The notes: generated from the sequence alone by a model not told the origin. Shown: positions 1-9,588, counted from the first letter of the stretch. The stretch is DNA of 64,000 nucleotides from Arenibacter sp. P308M17 (GCF_003426735.1 NZ_QVON01000001.1:372001-436000), one strand, 5' to 3'. Numbers and translations: made by a program.

Positions 1-315
1 CAGTTGATGGAAATGGAAAAGGTGTATTTGGATTCAGAACTGGGGCTTGGTCAGTTGGCCGATAAAATTGAAGTGAGTGCCAATCATTTGTCCATGCTGC
101 TCAATGATTATGTGGGTAAAAATTTCTATGATTATATAAATCATTACAGGGTGGAAGAGGTTAAAAAACGACTCAAGGATCCCAATTATCAGAAGCAGAC
201 CCTTTCTTCCATTGGCGGGGATTGTGGCTTTAATTCCAAATCCGCTTTCAACAGGATTTTCAAAAACCTCACCGGGAAGACACCCAGTGAGTATCAAAAT
301 ATGACCAAGGACTAA
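1..315 (+). CDS. AraC-family regulator, C-terminal DNA-binding part (5' truncated)
   Basis: The reading frame is open from base 1, so the gene begins outside the window and only about 104 C-terminal residues are seen. They form an AraC-type double helix-turn-helix. The first helix pair lies around 'LADKIEVSANHLSMLLND'; the second is followed by the family signature 'GFNSKSAFNRIFKNLTGKTP'. In Bacteroidota this domain occurs in free AraC regulators and as the output of hybrid two-component sensors that switch glycan loci. The missing N-terminus prevents a choice. Its place directly upstream of a same-strand glycan locus suggests that it is the local activator. The family call is secure; the target is inference. 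Confidence 0.9.
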   Translation, partial: QLMEMEKVYLDSELGLGQLADKIEVSANHLSMLLNDYVGKNFYDYINHYRVEEVKKRLKDPNYQKQTLSSIGGDCGFNSKSAFNRIFKNLTGKTPSEYQNMTKD

Positions 316-546
316 ACCCTGATCGGGACCTGTCAGTGCCCTTATTTAATATGCCATAGTTTTTTTGGAATTTTTTTAGCGGACAATATTCATGCATATA
401 TTGAATATGAATCTAAATAATTCTTCGAGGATCTTTCCTTAGGAATAGTCTGATTCAATATGTAGATTTTCCTACCTCCTGAGTTGGGCCCAGCTTTGGC
501 TTGTTCGTAAGGTAGGGTTTCCGATTCGCCCTTACCGGTGCGGACT

Positions 547-608
547 ATTTTACCTCTCCTTGGGAGAGGTCGGGACTGCTTTTTCAGCAGTCCCGGGTGA
601 GGTAAAAT
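547..608. repeat. Three-armed palindromic repeat, copy 1
   Basis: Outer arms at 547-556 (ATTTTACCTC) and 599-608 (GAGGTAAAAT) are perfectly complementary. Inside is a strong hairpin (571-579 with 587-595), plus a hairpin that overlaps the left arm (553-559 with 563-569). A close copy is at 3481-3540, where one arm change keeps pairing as G-U. The rest of the 316-747 gap holds no gene I can support; the promoter-like module at 636-691 lies in it. Confidence 0.75.
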
Positions 609-635
609 ATAAAGTTTCTTCAAATTTTTATTTCA

Positions 636-691
636 GGTTTGTCCCATTCTTCATTTTAGGACGGTTATGATATAATTAATATTTATAATTG
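636..691 (+). promoter_or_regulatory. Shared promoter-like module, copy 1 (upstream of the hydrolase gene)
   Basis: A block TTGTCCCATTCTTCATT followed by TTAGGAC (639-662) is repeated almost exactly at 13199-13221. In both places GGAC is followed after exactly 21 bases by TATAATTG or TATACTTG, close to the Bacteroidota -7 box TAnnTTTG. The next start codon is 57 bases downstream of this -7-like box. I infer an activator site plus core promoter; the AraC-type regulator encoded at 1-315 is the obvious candidate binder, but that is not shown. Confidence 0.5.
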
Positions 692-747
692 TTTATGGAT
701 TGGTAGTTTCCCCAATAGTGGAACTTTTGCATTTAACGGTTTGTGTG

Positions 748-2004
748 ATGTATTTGAACAAGTTAAGATCAACGTTTTTATTTTTTTTGGTTTTTGCAAT
801 ATGGCCTTTCTGTGCATGTTTTGGTCAAGAAAAACTTTCTATACCCAGAATAGATCGATCATTGATTAAAATTGATGGTTTAATTTGGGATCTGGATCTT
901 CTTCAGCAAACACCGGGATTTACTTATGTGGATAGCACCTCCAATGTAAGAAAAATTCTTTTTGATGGACCCGACCATAATGGTGGGAGTACAAAAGTAT
1001 TTGCTTTTTATTCCAATCCGGATATTATAAGGACGGGTAAAAATCAAGGGAATACCTTTCCTGGAGTGGTTTTGATTTCAGGAGGTGATCAAGGCGCTAT
1101 GAGCGAGTGGGTGCAACGGTGGGCCCATGAAGGATATGCAGCAATTACCTGTGATTACGGAAACACTCAAATGGAGCTAGGGAGAGGGCCGATCTTGAAA
1201 AATTCAGAGGAGCGTTTGGCCATAATATATGATTCGATCGCAAAGGGTCCTAAAGCAGTAAGGGGCTATAGAACAGCAGCAATAGCTGTATTGGCCCATT
1301 CATTAATTCTTAGTTTTCCGGAGGTTGAGAAAAATAAGACTGCTGTTACCGGTATTAGCTGGGGAGGATTTCAAACTTGTATTGTTTCGGGAATTGACAA
1401 TCGTTTTAAGGCAGCTGCCCCGGTCTATGGCTGTGCATTTCATGACGAGATAATATTTAAAAGATATTTCAAGAATCTCACTAAGGAAGAAATGGCCCTT
1501 TGGATGGCTAAAATTGATCCTAAAAACTATCTGCCATTTTCACAATGTCCAACACTTTTTATTAATGGCAATAAAGATGGATGTTTTGATATATTGCCTT
1601 TTGATAAGACCACAAAGCTAATTCCGGAGAAAAACAGGTTCGTTAGGATAACCCCTAATATGGGCCATGACCATCCCGATGGATGGAGGCCCAGGGAAAT
1701 CGCCGTGTTCTTTAATTCCATTTTTAAAGATCAAATTCCTCTGGCAAAAATTACAGCTGTGGAAAGGACAGATAACATGATAAAATTTGATTATAAGAGC
1801 AAGGTGACTCTTAAAAATGCAAATTTTTATTATACCAATGATACCCTGAATATTAATGCAGACCGAACTTGGAATTCCATTCCAGCAGAGATTTCAGTGG
1901 GAGGCATAGAATGTACTGGACCTAAAGAGGGGTTTGTTATGGGTTTTCTTTATGTTACCGATATAATGGATTTAGGGGTGTCGAGTGAATTGATAATTAA
2001 TTAG
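748..2004 (+). CDS. Secreted alpha/beta hydrolase (acyl-CoA thioesterase/dienelactone hydrolase-like)
   Basis: A protein of about 418 residues if it starts at the ATG at 748, which directly precedes a classic signal peptide ('LRSTFLFFLVFAIWPFCACFG'-like core). An upstream TTG at 700 would add a useless polar tail. The alpha/beta-hydrolase fold is shown by the nucleophile elbow 'GISWGG' (Ser near residue 204), an acid-bearing strand 'TLFINGNKDG' and a late 'MGHDH' carrying the likely catalytic His. This catalytic core resembles peptidase S9/BAAT or acetyl-xylan-esterase type hydrolases. Residues after about 330 form a beta-rich tail. In this locus it could remove an acyl group from a glycan; the substrate is unknown. 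The GH29-like gene follows after 93 bases. Confidence 0.8.
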   Translation: MYLNKLRSTFLFFLVFAIWPFCACFGQEKLSIPRIDRSLIKIDGLIWDLDLLQQTPGFTYVDSTSNVRKILFDGPDHNGGSTKVFAFYSNPDIIRTGKNQGNTFPGVVLISGGDQGAMSEWVQRWAHEGYAAITCDYGNTQMELGRGPILKNSEERLAIIYDSIAKGPKAVRGYRTAAIAVLAHSLILSFPEVEKNKTAVTGISWGGFQTCIVSGIDNRFKAAAPVYGCAFHDEIIFKRYFKNLTKEEMALWMAKIDPKNYLPFSQCPTLFINGNKDGCFDILPFDKTTKLIPEKNRFVRITPNMGHDHPDGWRPREIAVFFNSIFKDQIPLAKITAVERTDNMIKFDYKSKVTLKNANFYYTNDTLNINADRTWNSIPAEISVGGIECTGPKEGFVMGFLYVTDIMDLGVSSELIIN

Positions 2005-2097
2005 GCTACAATGTTTGCCGACTAATTAGGTTGGTTGATGTCTATTTAAAGAAATAATTGTGCAAATCAATTAATGAACTTAAAAATAACTTTGAAA

Positions 2098-3375
2098 ATG
2101 AAAAATTTAAAATGGATCTTGATCCTGCCCTTTTTAGTGTACTTGTCTTGTAAAAATGCGGACAAGGACGAAATATCCTTGGTTGGTGATCTATATGCCA
2201 AACAAATTGTGGGCCTTCCATTGGATTTTTCAAACGGGAAGGAAAACCTGGAGTATAATTGGTATATGGCACCGACCCCTACCGGAGAATGGAGCCGGTT
2301 GCAGGGGATATGGACCCATGAAATAATATTGCTCACTTCCTATGTTGGTAATTTTATCAAATGTGAGATAAGCTATAATGAAGCGGGGAGCGATAAAAAA
2401 GTTAGCGACTCCGTAGTATCTTCTTCAGCTGTAGCGTATAATGGGAATACCAATACGGATTGGTTCAAGGATGCCGGTTATGGGGTAATGCTGCATTATT
2501 TAAAGGAGGCCATGGTTCCTGAAGGAGGATCCGAGGAATGGAACAAGACCGTTGATAGTTTTAATGTGGACCGCTTTGCCAGTCAGGTCCATGAAGCCGG
2601 GGCCGGTTATGTCATGTTTACCTTAGGGCAAAATTCCGGGTATTATTGCGCTCCCAACAAGGCTTTTGATAAGGCCGTTGGGGTTGGGGCAGGGGAATTG
2701 TGTTCCAAAAGGGATCTTCCCAAGGATTTGATAGCAGCGCTTAAAAAGTACGATATTCCATTAATTCTATACCTGCCGAGCAATCCCCCCATAAATAACA
2801 AATATGTGTCCGAGAAATTAAGATATTCCTTCCAAAAGGATTCCGCCACAAGTCAGTTCAATCAGCCCATTTTGGAAAACATGATAAGGGAATGGAGTAT
2901 GCGCTATGGCGATGATGTTAAGGGATGGTGGTTTGATGGGCTATATTCCTGGAACGATATAAGGAGTACCCGTATGGACATGTCCCTTAAGCATAATATA
3001 AGTACCCATGCCCTAGCCGCAAAGGCCGGAAACAAAAATAGTATCGTTAGTTTTAACAGTGGCTTTGGAAAGATTCACGGGAACACTCCTTATGACGATT
3101 ATACCTCCGGTGAGAAGGCTACCATTGATGAATTTCCTTCCGGCCGATGGGCGGAAGATGGGGTGCAATGGTTCTTGTTTACTTATTTGGGTGAAAAGTG
3201 GGGAGGTCACGGACAACAATTTGTAACCGATACATTGGTGGACCAGGCCACAAATATTGTGAACAATAAAGGGGTATTGTGCCTTGAGGTAGTAACCAAT
3301 TCGGAAGGCGGAATTCTCCCCGGGCATTTAGAACAGATCAAGGCAGTCGGCCGCAGATTGAAAAGGTCCAGGTAG
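2098..3375 (+). CDS. GH29-like (alpha-L-fucosidase superfamily) lipoprotein
   Basis: The start at 2098 gives a lipoprotein signal ending in 'LVYLSC'; an in-frame ATG at 2074 is possible. About 425 residues: an N-terminal Ig-like stretch (roughly 30-120), then a catalytic-type barrel beginning 'DAGYGVMLHY'. The motif 'GWWFDGLYSW' places an Asp near residue 280 where GH29 enzymes carry the nucleophile. The pattern 'AGAGYVMFTLGQNSGYYCAP' is shared with the minus-strand protein at 28705-30189, so the two are paralogues. Family GH29 acts on alpha-L-fucosides, but this is a divergent branch and the acid/base residue cannot be assigned. Probably periplasm- or surface-anchored. Confidence 0.7.
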   Translation: MKNLKWILILPFLVYLSCKNADKDEISLVGDLYAKQIVGLPLDFSNGKENLEYNWYMAPTPTGEWSRLQGIWTHEIILLTSYVGNFIKCEISYNEAGSDKKVSDSVVSSSAVAYNGNTNTDWFKDAGYGVMLHYLKEAMVPEGGSEEWNKTVDSFNVDRFASQVHEAGAGYVMFTLGQNSGYYCAPNKAFDKAVGVGAGELCSKRDLPKDLIAALKKYDIPLILYLPSNPPINNKYVSEKLRYSFQKDSATSQFNQPILENMIREWSMRYGDDVKGWWFDGLYSWNDIRSTRMDMSLKHNISTHALAAKAGNKNSIVSFNSGFGKIHGNTPYDDYTSGEKATIDEFPSGRWAEDGVQWFLFTYLGEKWGGHGQQFVTDTLVDQATNIVNNKGVLCLEVVTNSEGGILPGHLEQIKAVGRRLKRSR

Positions 3376-3430
3376 CTTTTCTTTAATATCTTTAAAAGTA
3401 ATCTTAGGCTTCCCTAATATATTTATCGAT

Positions 3431-3967
3431 CTAAAGATTCTCCGACCCTTGGGGCGGGTCTACCTATTCGTCAAACAGGGTTTACCTCTCCTTGGGAGAG
3501 GTCGGGACTGCTTTTTCGGCAGTTCCGGGTGAGGTAAAATAGAAATTTCGTTAGGGTTCTTCGGGCAAAATGATACCGATAGTTCGGTATGGCGAAACCG
3601 GCCAGAATAACCTTGTCGGGTTATGACCTCTATGTCCGCCCGTTCCGGTACGGACGGGAACGAAGTAGTCGGGCAGGGGTGAAATCGGGGAAAATCAGGC
3701 TCCCCTGCCTACCGGACAGGCAGGCTTTAGGGTTTGGGGTAAAACGGATTTTCCGAGAAACCTAGTTAAAACGATTTTTGTCATGTACTTAGATTTATAA
3801 ATCTAAAGATTCTCCAACCCTCGGGGCGGGACTACCTATTCGTCAAACCGGGTTTACATCTTCTTGGGAGGGCCCGCCCGGGTCGTTCGGACGGGCAGGC
3901 TTTAGGGTTTGGGGTAAAACGGATTTTCCAAGAAACCTTGTTATGACGATTTTTGTCATGTACTTAG
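3431..3967. repeat. Intergenic block of duplicated repeat modules
   Basis: Module A (3431-3500, beginning CTAAAGATTCTCC) recurs with substitutions at 3803-3870. Module B (about 3717-3791, containing GGCTTTAGGGTTTGGGGTAA) recurs at 3891-3967. The order A-B-A-B shows a tandem duplication of roughly 370 bases. The second copy of the three-armed palindrome (3481-3540) overlaps module A. Several short GC-rich hairpins (for example GGACAGGCAGGCT-type sequence) are interspersed. The block fills most of the 905-base gap before susC and holds no coding frame I can support. Confidence 0.75.
3481..3540. repeat. Three-armed palindromic repeat, copy 2
   Basis: Outer arms TTTACCTC (3481-3488) and GAGGTAAA (3531-3538) enclose the same two hairpins as at 547-608. 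In the inner hairpin one C-to-T change turns a G-C pair into a G-U pair, so the fold survives. Confidence 0.7.
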
Positions 3968-3998
3968 TTACTTCATAATAGAGCGTACAAATTCATAT

Positions 3999-4026
3999 AG
4001 TCCCAATGCTCATTGGGACTATTTTT
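3999..4026 (+). terminator. Intrinsic terminator
   Basis: A perfect 10-bp stem AGTCCCAATG / CATTGGGACT with a 2-base loop is followed by ATTTTT. It lies about 620 bases after the GH29-like gene and would separate that transcript from the SusC transcript. Confidence 0.75.
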
Positions 4027-4103
4027 CAACACCTGAACAGGTCTCAATACACCTTCTAGGTCGACCAATGGTTAATTTAATGTTAATATCGTCCTGAATT
4101 TTA

Positions 4104-4125
4104 CAGCGGAATTGAGTTTCCGCTG
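4104..4125. promoter_or_regulatory. Palindrome in the SusC 5' region
   Basis: CAGCGGAA (4104-4111) and TTCCGCTG (4118-4125) are perfectly complementary with a 6-base loop. Flanking A/T runs extend the stem with one mismatch. There is no U-run after it on the plus strand, so an operator or 5'-UTR hairpin is more likely than a terminator. No consensus -7 box is visible nearby. Confidence 0.4.
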
Positions 4126-4280
4126 AAAAGGCTAACACACTAAACTAATTTAAACAAAGTATGCATTATGGCTTAGAATTATTTTATGGATGTAATGGCC
4201 AAGTAACCAGATTGGTCAAGGAGGTTCCGCAAACAGGAATGTCCTAATTAAAGGAATAAATAACAATCAAAACCTTAAGA

Positions 4281-7200
4281 ATGAAATTAAAAAACTTAAA
4301 AGGGCACAGAAAAATCAGTGCTAGTTGGGTAAAGATGTTTCCCTTATTATTTTTAACATTTACGGCTTTATCCATGAACGGCGCACCAATGCCGGCCATG
4401 CCATTGGAGATGGTGCAACAGACCATTACAGGGACCATTACGGATGAAATGGGATCCCCATTGCCGGGCGTAAACGTATTGGTAGTAGGGACAACCAATG
4501 GTACCCAATCCGATTTCGATGGGAACTACAGTATTACGGCAAGTCAGGGAGATATACTTCGCTTCTCCTATCTTGGCCTTATGACCAAAGATCTTGAAGT
4601 GGGCAGTGCAGCTACCTTAAATGTCTCCATGCAGGAGGATGTAAGTACCTTGGACGAAGTGGTCGTTGTAGGGTATGGGACTACCATAAAAAGGAATTTG
4701 ACAAGTTCCGTATCTGCAGTAACTACAGAGGAAATACAAGAGATTCCGGCAACTTCCTTGAGTAATGCGGTTGCCGGTAGGTTTGCAGGGGTTAATATTA
4801 GTCAGGCTGGCGGTAAGCCCGGTAGAAGTTCCGATATCATTATTAGAGGGGCAACCTCGGGACAGTTTGCAGGAAATAATGAACCCTTATATGTAATAGA
4901 TAACATTATCTCAACCAAGGAACTTTTTGATGCCCTGGATGTTAGTGAAGTGGAATCCGTGTCCATATTAAAGGATGCGGCCTCTTCTGGAGTCTATGGA
5001 TCTAGAGCGGCAAACGGGGTGGTCCTGGTAAAAACAAAATCGGGAAAAAGTGGAAAACCCACCATTAATTTTACCTCTACCATAGGAACTACCGAGCCTA
5101 CCAATGTTCCCCCAATGACCAGTGCCTATCAGCAGGCGTTGATCATTGGTCGGGTACAGGATTTTAATAATGTGCCCGCGGACGATCCGGGAAGGTTCAA
5201 CCAGACCGAATTGGATTATCTCCAAAATTTGAATATTGGATCTTTCCTTGATCAAGCGGAAGAAACACCCATATTAAACAGACATGCCGTAACAGTAGGC
5301 GGTGGCACGGACAATGTCCGCTATTTCATGTCCGGATCCTATATTAAGGAAACGGGTGCCGTAAGTAATCTATCCTATCAGAAAACCAATTTTAGGGCCA
5401 AGGTAGATGTAGATATTACCGAAGACCTGAACGTTTCCTTAAACTTAAATACCAATAACGATCTGCGCGAGGAGTTTTATTGGAGATGGAACGGAACCGA
5501 TGAGGATTTCGGGGATTTTTATAGAACCACCAATAGAACGGGCCGATGGGGTCCTGCAGTTCACAATGGCGAGTATGTGGCCAATTTTAACGGTTGGAAC
5601 CCTGTACATTTGGCAGAAGAAGGAGCCGGAAGCAACGACAGAACCTCTCGTAACATCGGTGCCATTGTGGATGTAAATTATAAGTTTCCATTCCTAAAGG
5701 GGCTTACCGCCGGAATGACCTATAACAAATTGAACATTCGCAATGATCGCACCTTACGGCGGAATATAGTAGAGGATATTACGTTTGGGGTAGATCCCAA
5801 CAATAGGTTTGTCCTCACGGATGAAATCCTGGGAACCAGGCTTAGAAGTGATGACGGGGCAGATTCCAACAGTTTACAGGAATCTACGGCAGAAACCAAT
5901 TCCTATCAGTTGAATGCCAGGATCGGCTATGAGAATACTTTTGGTGACCATACCCTCAACGCATTCTTTAATTATGAGCAATATGAAAGGGATGATAAGT
6001 CGTTTTACGCCCTTAGAAGAGGTCTGCTTACCCCCTTGGTATCCCAATTGTTCGCTACCAATCCTGCCGTTGAAAACCAATTTGCCAATGGCAATGCCGG
6101 GGAAACCGGGAGACAGTCCTATATTGGAAGTTTGGGCTATAATTATAAGAACAAATTTTTCCTGAACTCCACCTACAGATATGATGGTTCCGTACAATTT
6201 GCAAAGGATGAACGATGGGGATTCTTCCCTTCGGTTTCCGCAGCATGGATTTTGAGCGAGGAAAGCTTCTTTAGCGATAATTTGGGCTTCTTCGACTTTT
6301 TTAAACTTAGATACTCTATAGGTAGTACGGGCAACGATGACGTTACAGGAGGGGGGACTACAATTTTTCCCTATATCCAAAACTATAACGTAGGAGGTAC
6401 AGGACCAATTTTTGGAACCAACAACGCCATTTCCAGTGCCACCTCCATTGGTGCGGAGCCGGATCTGTTCATTACCTGGGAAAAGCAGACCTCCTATAAC
6501 TTCGGATTGGACTTTCAGGTCCTGGATGATAAACTGTCTACGACCATCGATTTTTTCAAAAACAAAAAGACCGATCTGTACGGTAGTAGACAGGTATTTA
6601 TTCCTTCCTCTTCAGGACTCACCTTGGGCCCGGTGAATTACGGAGCCATAGATATAAATGGGGTGGAAGGATTGGTGACCTATAAGGATAACCTTACCAA
6701 CGATTTTAGTTATGAGGTAGGGTTTAATGTAGGCTACTCCAAAGCGGTCTATGTTACCTTGGACGAACCCGAAACAAGAAGACCCTATGAACTGCTGTCC
6801 GGTAACGAGACCAGTAGGTTTATGGGCCTAACGGCGGAAGGGATTATCAGGACCCAGGACCAATTGAACGACCTAATAGCCAGCGGCTATACCATATATG
6901 GTCAAGTTCCGCAGATTGGGGCGTTGTACTTTAAGGATTTAAGAGGTCCTGCCGCCGTTGATCCCCAAGGGAATACCCCGGACGGTGTAATCGATGACAA
7001 TGATAGGGACTTTATAGGGGCAAGAAGCAACCCTTCTGTCAACTATGGAATACGGTTGAACTTGCGATATAAAAGACTTACCGTTATGGCATTTGGCCAA
7101 GGCTTTGCAGGAAACCAGAGGTATCAGCCTGCCAATAACAGATTTACCTTTGCGGATATAGGGAATTCTTCCCATACCCAATGGCTCAATGCCTGGACGC

Positions 7201-7490
7201 CGGATAGTCCTAATAATTCCTTTCCACGATTTGGATCGCCCTATTCGGATACCGATTCCTCATTCTGGATGGAGGATGCCGATTTCCTAAGATTGAAAAA
7301 TTTGAATGTTGGCTATGATATCCCTCTGGCCTGGGCCCAAAAAGTGGGAGCGGAAAGGATCAATCTTTTTGCCAATGGGACCAATCTATTTATGATCTAC
7401 AGTAAGATCAAGGCGTTTGATCCCGAGACCTCAGGAAGAGGTATTCCGGTGAACAAGACTTATAGTTTGGGATTAAATGTTACATTTTAA
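4281..7490 (+). CDS. SusC-type TonB-dependent outer-membrane transporter
   Basis: A protein of 1069 residues, normal for SusC. A signal sequence lies within the first ~37 residues. A carboxypeptidase-regulatory-like domain spans about 48-125 ('ITGTITDEMGSPLPGVNV', 'GTQSDFDGNYSI'). The TonB-box region 'LDEVVVVGYGT' comes next, then the plug (about 145-260, 'PLYVIDNI', 'SVSILKDAASSGVYGSRAAN'), and a beta-barrel ending 'LGLNVTF' with the terminal aromatic typical of outer-membrane proteins. It imports oligosaccharides together with the SusD lipoprotein encoded 8 bases downstream. It lacks an N-terminal STN domain, so it is probably not wired to a FecR/ECF switch, unlike the SusC proteins at 31866 and 60880. 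Confidence 0.97.
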   Translation: MKLKNLKGHRKISASWVKMFPLLFLTFTALSMNGAPMPAMPLEMVQQTITGTITDEMGSPLPGVNVLVVGTTNGTQSDFDGNYSITASQGDILRFSYLGLMTKDLEVGSAATLNVSMQEDVSTLDEVVVVGYGTTIKRNLTSSVSAVTTEEIQEIPATSLSNAVAGRFAGVNISQAGGKPGRSSDIIIRGATSGQFAGNNEPLYVIDNIISTKELFDALDVSEVESVSILKDAASSGVYGSRAANGVVLVKTKSGKSGKPTINFTSTIGTTEPTNVPPMTSAYQQALIIGRVQDFNNVPADDPGRFNQTELDYLQNLNIGSFLDQAEETPILNRHAVTVGGGTDNVRYFMSGSYIKETGAVSNLSYQKTNFRAKVDVDITEDLNVSLNLNTNNDLREEFYWRWNGTDEDFGDFYRTTNRTGRWGPAVHNGEYVANFNGWNPVHLAEEGAGSNDRTSRNIGAIVDVNYKFPFLKGLTAGMTYNKLNIRNDRTLRRNIVEDITFGVDPNNRFVLTDEILGTRLRSDDGADSNSLQESTAETNSYQLNARIGYENTFGDHTLNAFFNYEQYERDDKSFYALRRGLLTPLVSQLFATNPAVENQFANGNAGETGRQSYIGSLGYNYKNKFFLNSTYRYDGSVQFAKDERWGFFPSVSAAWILSEESFFSDNLGFFDFFKLRYSIGSTGNDDVTGGGTTIFPYIQNYNVGGTGPIFGTNNAISSATSIGAEPDLFITWEKQTSYNFGLDFQVLDDKLSTTIDFFKNKKTDLYGSRQVFIPSSSGLTLGPVNYGAIDINGVEGLVTYKDNLTNDFSYEVGFNVGYSKAVYVTLDEPETRRPYELLSGNETSRFMGLTAEGIIRTQDQLNDLIASGYTIYGQVPQIGALYFKDLRGPAAVDPQGNTPDGVIDDNDRDFIGARSNPSVNYGIRLNLRYKRLTVMAFGQGFAGNQRYQPANNRFTFADIGNSSHTQWLNAWTPDSPNNSFPRFGSPYSDTDSSFWMEDADFLRLKNLNVGYDIPLAWAQKVGAERINLFANGTNLFMIYSKIKAFDPETSGRGIPVNKTYSLGLNVTF

Positions 7491-7498
7491 AAAAAGGT

Positions 7499-9313
7499 AT
7501 GATGAAGATAAATAATATAAATAAACTGGTAATTCTTTGCTTTTTGTTCCTTACACAATGTAGCGAAGATCCTTTGGACAAGCGGCCTTTAGGGGCAATT
7601 AGTGAAGATGTGGTGTGGAACGACGAGAATCTGGCAAAAGGATTTTTAAACAATATCTATCTTAGGGCCATGCCGGGATGGGCAACAACGGCCTCCCAAT
7701 TGTCGGACGACGCCCATGGGGAAAATGGATTTATGTACGGGGAGGCACAACCGGGATCAATGAATATTTATGCCAATAGTTATACCACTATTAAGGATAT
7801 AAACCTATTGATCGCAAAAATTGGCACCGGGACCATAAGTACCGAGGCGCAGGATATGATGATTGGTCAGGCATTGTTCTTCAGGGCACATCTTTATTTT
7901 AGACTGGTATCCGCCTATGGCGGTGTACCCTTGGTGCTGGAAGTAAAGGATAAATCGGATGTTGAGGCCTTGCAGGTACCCAGAAACAAGACTTCTGAAT
8001 GCATTGCCCAAATTTTAAGCGATCTGGACGAAGCTACCGAATTGTTGCCGATCAACTATCCAAATGCCGGGGAAGATTATGGAAGAATAACAAGAGGTGC
8101 CGCATTGGCCTATAAGGGAAGGGTATTGTTGCACTATGCCAGCGAACAATTTGATCCTGCCCAAGATAAGGGTCGTTGGCAGGCGGCCTATGATGCCAAT
8201 AAAGCGGCACATACCTTCCTTGTTGAAAACGGTAAAGGACTGCATTCCAGTTATGCCGATCTGTGGTTCGATGAAACCGAATCCAATCCGGAAGCCATTA
8301 TGATAAGAAGGTATACCCTGGATCAATCCCACACTAGGGATGCCGGATGTAGGCCATTTATTGTAGGTACCAACGGAGAATCCTTTGACAAACCTACCAA
8401 AAGTTTGGTAGACGCCTACCCCATGAAGGATGGAAAGGCCATAGACGATATTACTTCCGCCTATTCCTATGATCCTACGGCACTTTGGGTGGACAGGGAC
8501 CCAAGATTTGAGGCCAATATTGCCTGGAACGGGGCTGTATGGCCTTTAAATAATCCGGCGCCCAATAGGACCAGCGATCTGGAATGGTCCTTTCAACAGA
8601 GTGCCATTGAAGCTCAGGCCGATAGTAGGATAACGCCCACCAGCTTTAGTTGCAGAAAGGCCATAGATGGTTCTATAGAAGGAGGTGCAGCTAGCTTGAA
8701 CTCCCCTACGGACTGGATGGAAATACGATTTGCCGAGGTACTGCTTAACCTAGCGGAGGCCGCCAATGAGGTTGGACTTTCCGGGGAATCATATACCATT
8801 TTGGAGCAGATTCGGGAAAGGGCCGGTCTGGAGCCTGGAGGAGATGGTCTGTTTGGACTGGAAGCGGGAATGGACCAAGATCAAATGAGAGACGCCATTA
8901 TGTTGGAAAGAAGGTTGGAATTGGTATTCGAGGGCAAACGCTCTTCCGATCTTAGAAGACGTAGAATGTACGATGATATTAATGGCACCTATCGCCAAGG
9001 TTATAGGATTACCAAAACCGCAGCCTTTGATGCCCTTGATCCATCCAATGAAATATTGGATGACCGCAAGGCTTTGGAAGAAGGTATTTTGGACGGTTCC
9101 ATAGATTTGAGCGACCCCGTTGTCTATAATACCTATTTTACAACGGAGTTAAGAAGTGTTGAAAGGTTTGGGAATATTGATGACAATGGTGATGCCATCA
9201 ATTATTTGGACAATTATTATTTTTTCGATATTCCTCAGAATGATCTGAATAAAAATCCCAACCTGGAACAGACCAACGGATGGCCGGGCGGAAACTTTGA
9301 CCCCTTACAATAA
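7499..9313 (+). CDS. SusD/RagB-type glycan-binding lipoprotein
   Basis: 604 residues with a lipoprotein signal 'CFLFLTQC' near the N-terminus and the SusD hallmark helices. These include 'DINLLIAKI', 'GQALFFRAHLYFRLVSAYGGVPLVLE' and the C-terminal 'RLELVFEGKRSSDLRRR', where SusD proteins carry 'ERr.Ela.Eg.R..DL.R'. It forms the lid of the SusC transporter and selects the glycan. An ATG-ATG pair marks the start, 8 bases after susC, so the two are co-transcribed. The terminator at 9542-9573 probably ends or attenuates the transcript. Confidence 0.96.
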   Translation: MMKINNINKLVILCFLFLTQCSEDPLDKRPLGAISEDVVWNDENLAKGFLNNIYLRAMPGWATTASQLSDDAHGENGFMYGEAQPGSMNIYANSYTTIKDINLLIAKIGTGTISTEAQDMMIGQALFFRAHLYFRLVSAYGGVPLVLEVKDKSDVEALQVPRNKTSECIAQILSDLDEATELLPINYPNAGEDYGRITRGAALAYKGRVLLHYASEQFDPAQDKGRWQAAYDANKAAHTFLVENGKGLHSSYADLWFDETESNPEAIMIRRYTLDQSHTRDAGCRPFIVGTNGESFDKPTKSLVDAYPMKDGKAIDDITSAYSYDPTALWVDRDPRFEANIAWNGAVWPLNNPAPNRTSDLEWSFQQSAIEAQADSRITPTSFSCRKAIDGSIEGGAASLNSPTDWMEIRFAEVLLNLAEAANEVGLSGESYTILEQIRERAGLEPGGDGLFGLEAGMDQDQMRDAIMLERRLELVFEGKRSSDLRRRRMYDDINGTYRQGYRITKTAAFDALDPSNEILDDRKALEEGILDGSIDLSDPVVYNTYFTTELRSVERFGNIDDNGDAINYLDNYYFFDIPQNDLNKNPNLEQTNGWPGGNFDPLQ

Positions 9314-9327
9314 GAAGTTAAAAATTT

Positions 9328-9493
9328 TAAGAGACTGTCCAAATTTTGTTTTTGGAATATTTTATAGTGTATTTTTTTGTTAGACGAAGGTATTTTGAGG
9401 TTCATAGCCATAGCTACGGACCGAAAAATAGCTGATGTATGGCGGGAAAAGACGCATAAAAGAACCAAAGGATAAAACTTAGACAGTTTCTAA
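9328..9493. mobile_element. MITE-like inverted-repeat element 1 (~166 bp)
   Basis: The ends match in inverted orientation: AGAGACTGTCCAAATTTT (from 9330) against AGAAACTGTCTAAGTTTT read from the other strand (to about 9493). The pairing continues inward for about 25 bases. The centre contains TTCATAGCCATAGCTACGG, which corresponds to GCATAGCCGTAGGTACG in the element at 37466-37632 when that element is reversed. No transposase frame is inside. A non-autonomous mobile element or structured repeat is inferred. Confidence 0.6.
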
Positions 9494-9541
9494 GTTGATT
9501 GTTGAGTTACATTAGTATTGAGTTAGTTGTTAATTAGTTTG

Positions 9542-9573
9542 AAAAAGAGGCTGCATTTTAGCAGCCTCTTTTT
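9542..9573. terminator. Strong intrinsic terminator after the SusCD pair
   Basis: A perfect 13-bp stem, AAAAAGAGGCTGC / GCAGCCTCTTTTT, with a 6-base loop. The A-run and T-run flanks make it functional in both directions. It separates the SusCD transcript from the FG-GAP gene. Confidence 0.85.
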
Positions 9574-9588
9574 ACAATAGAATACATT

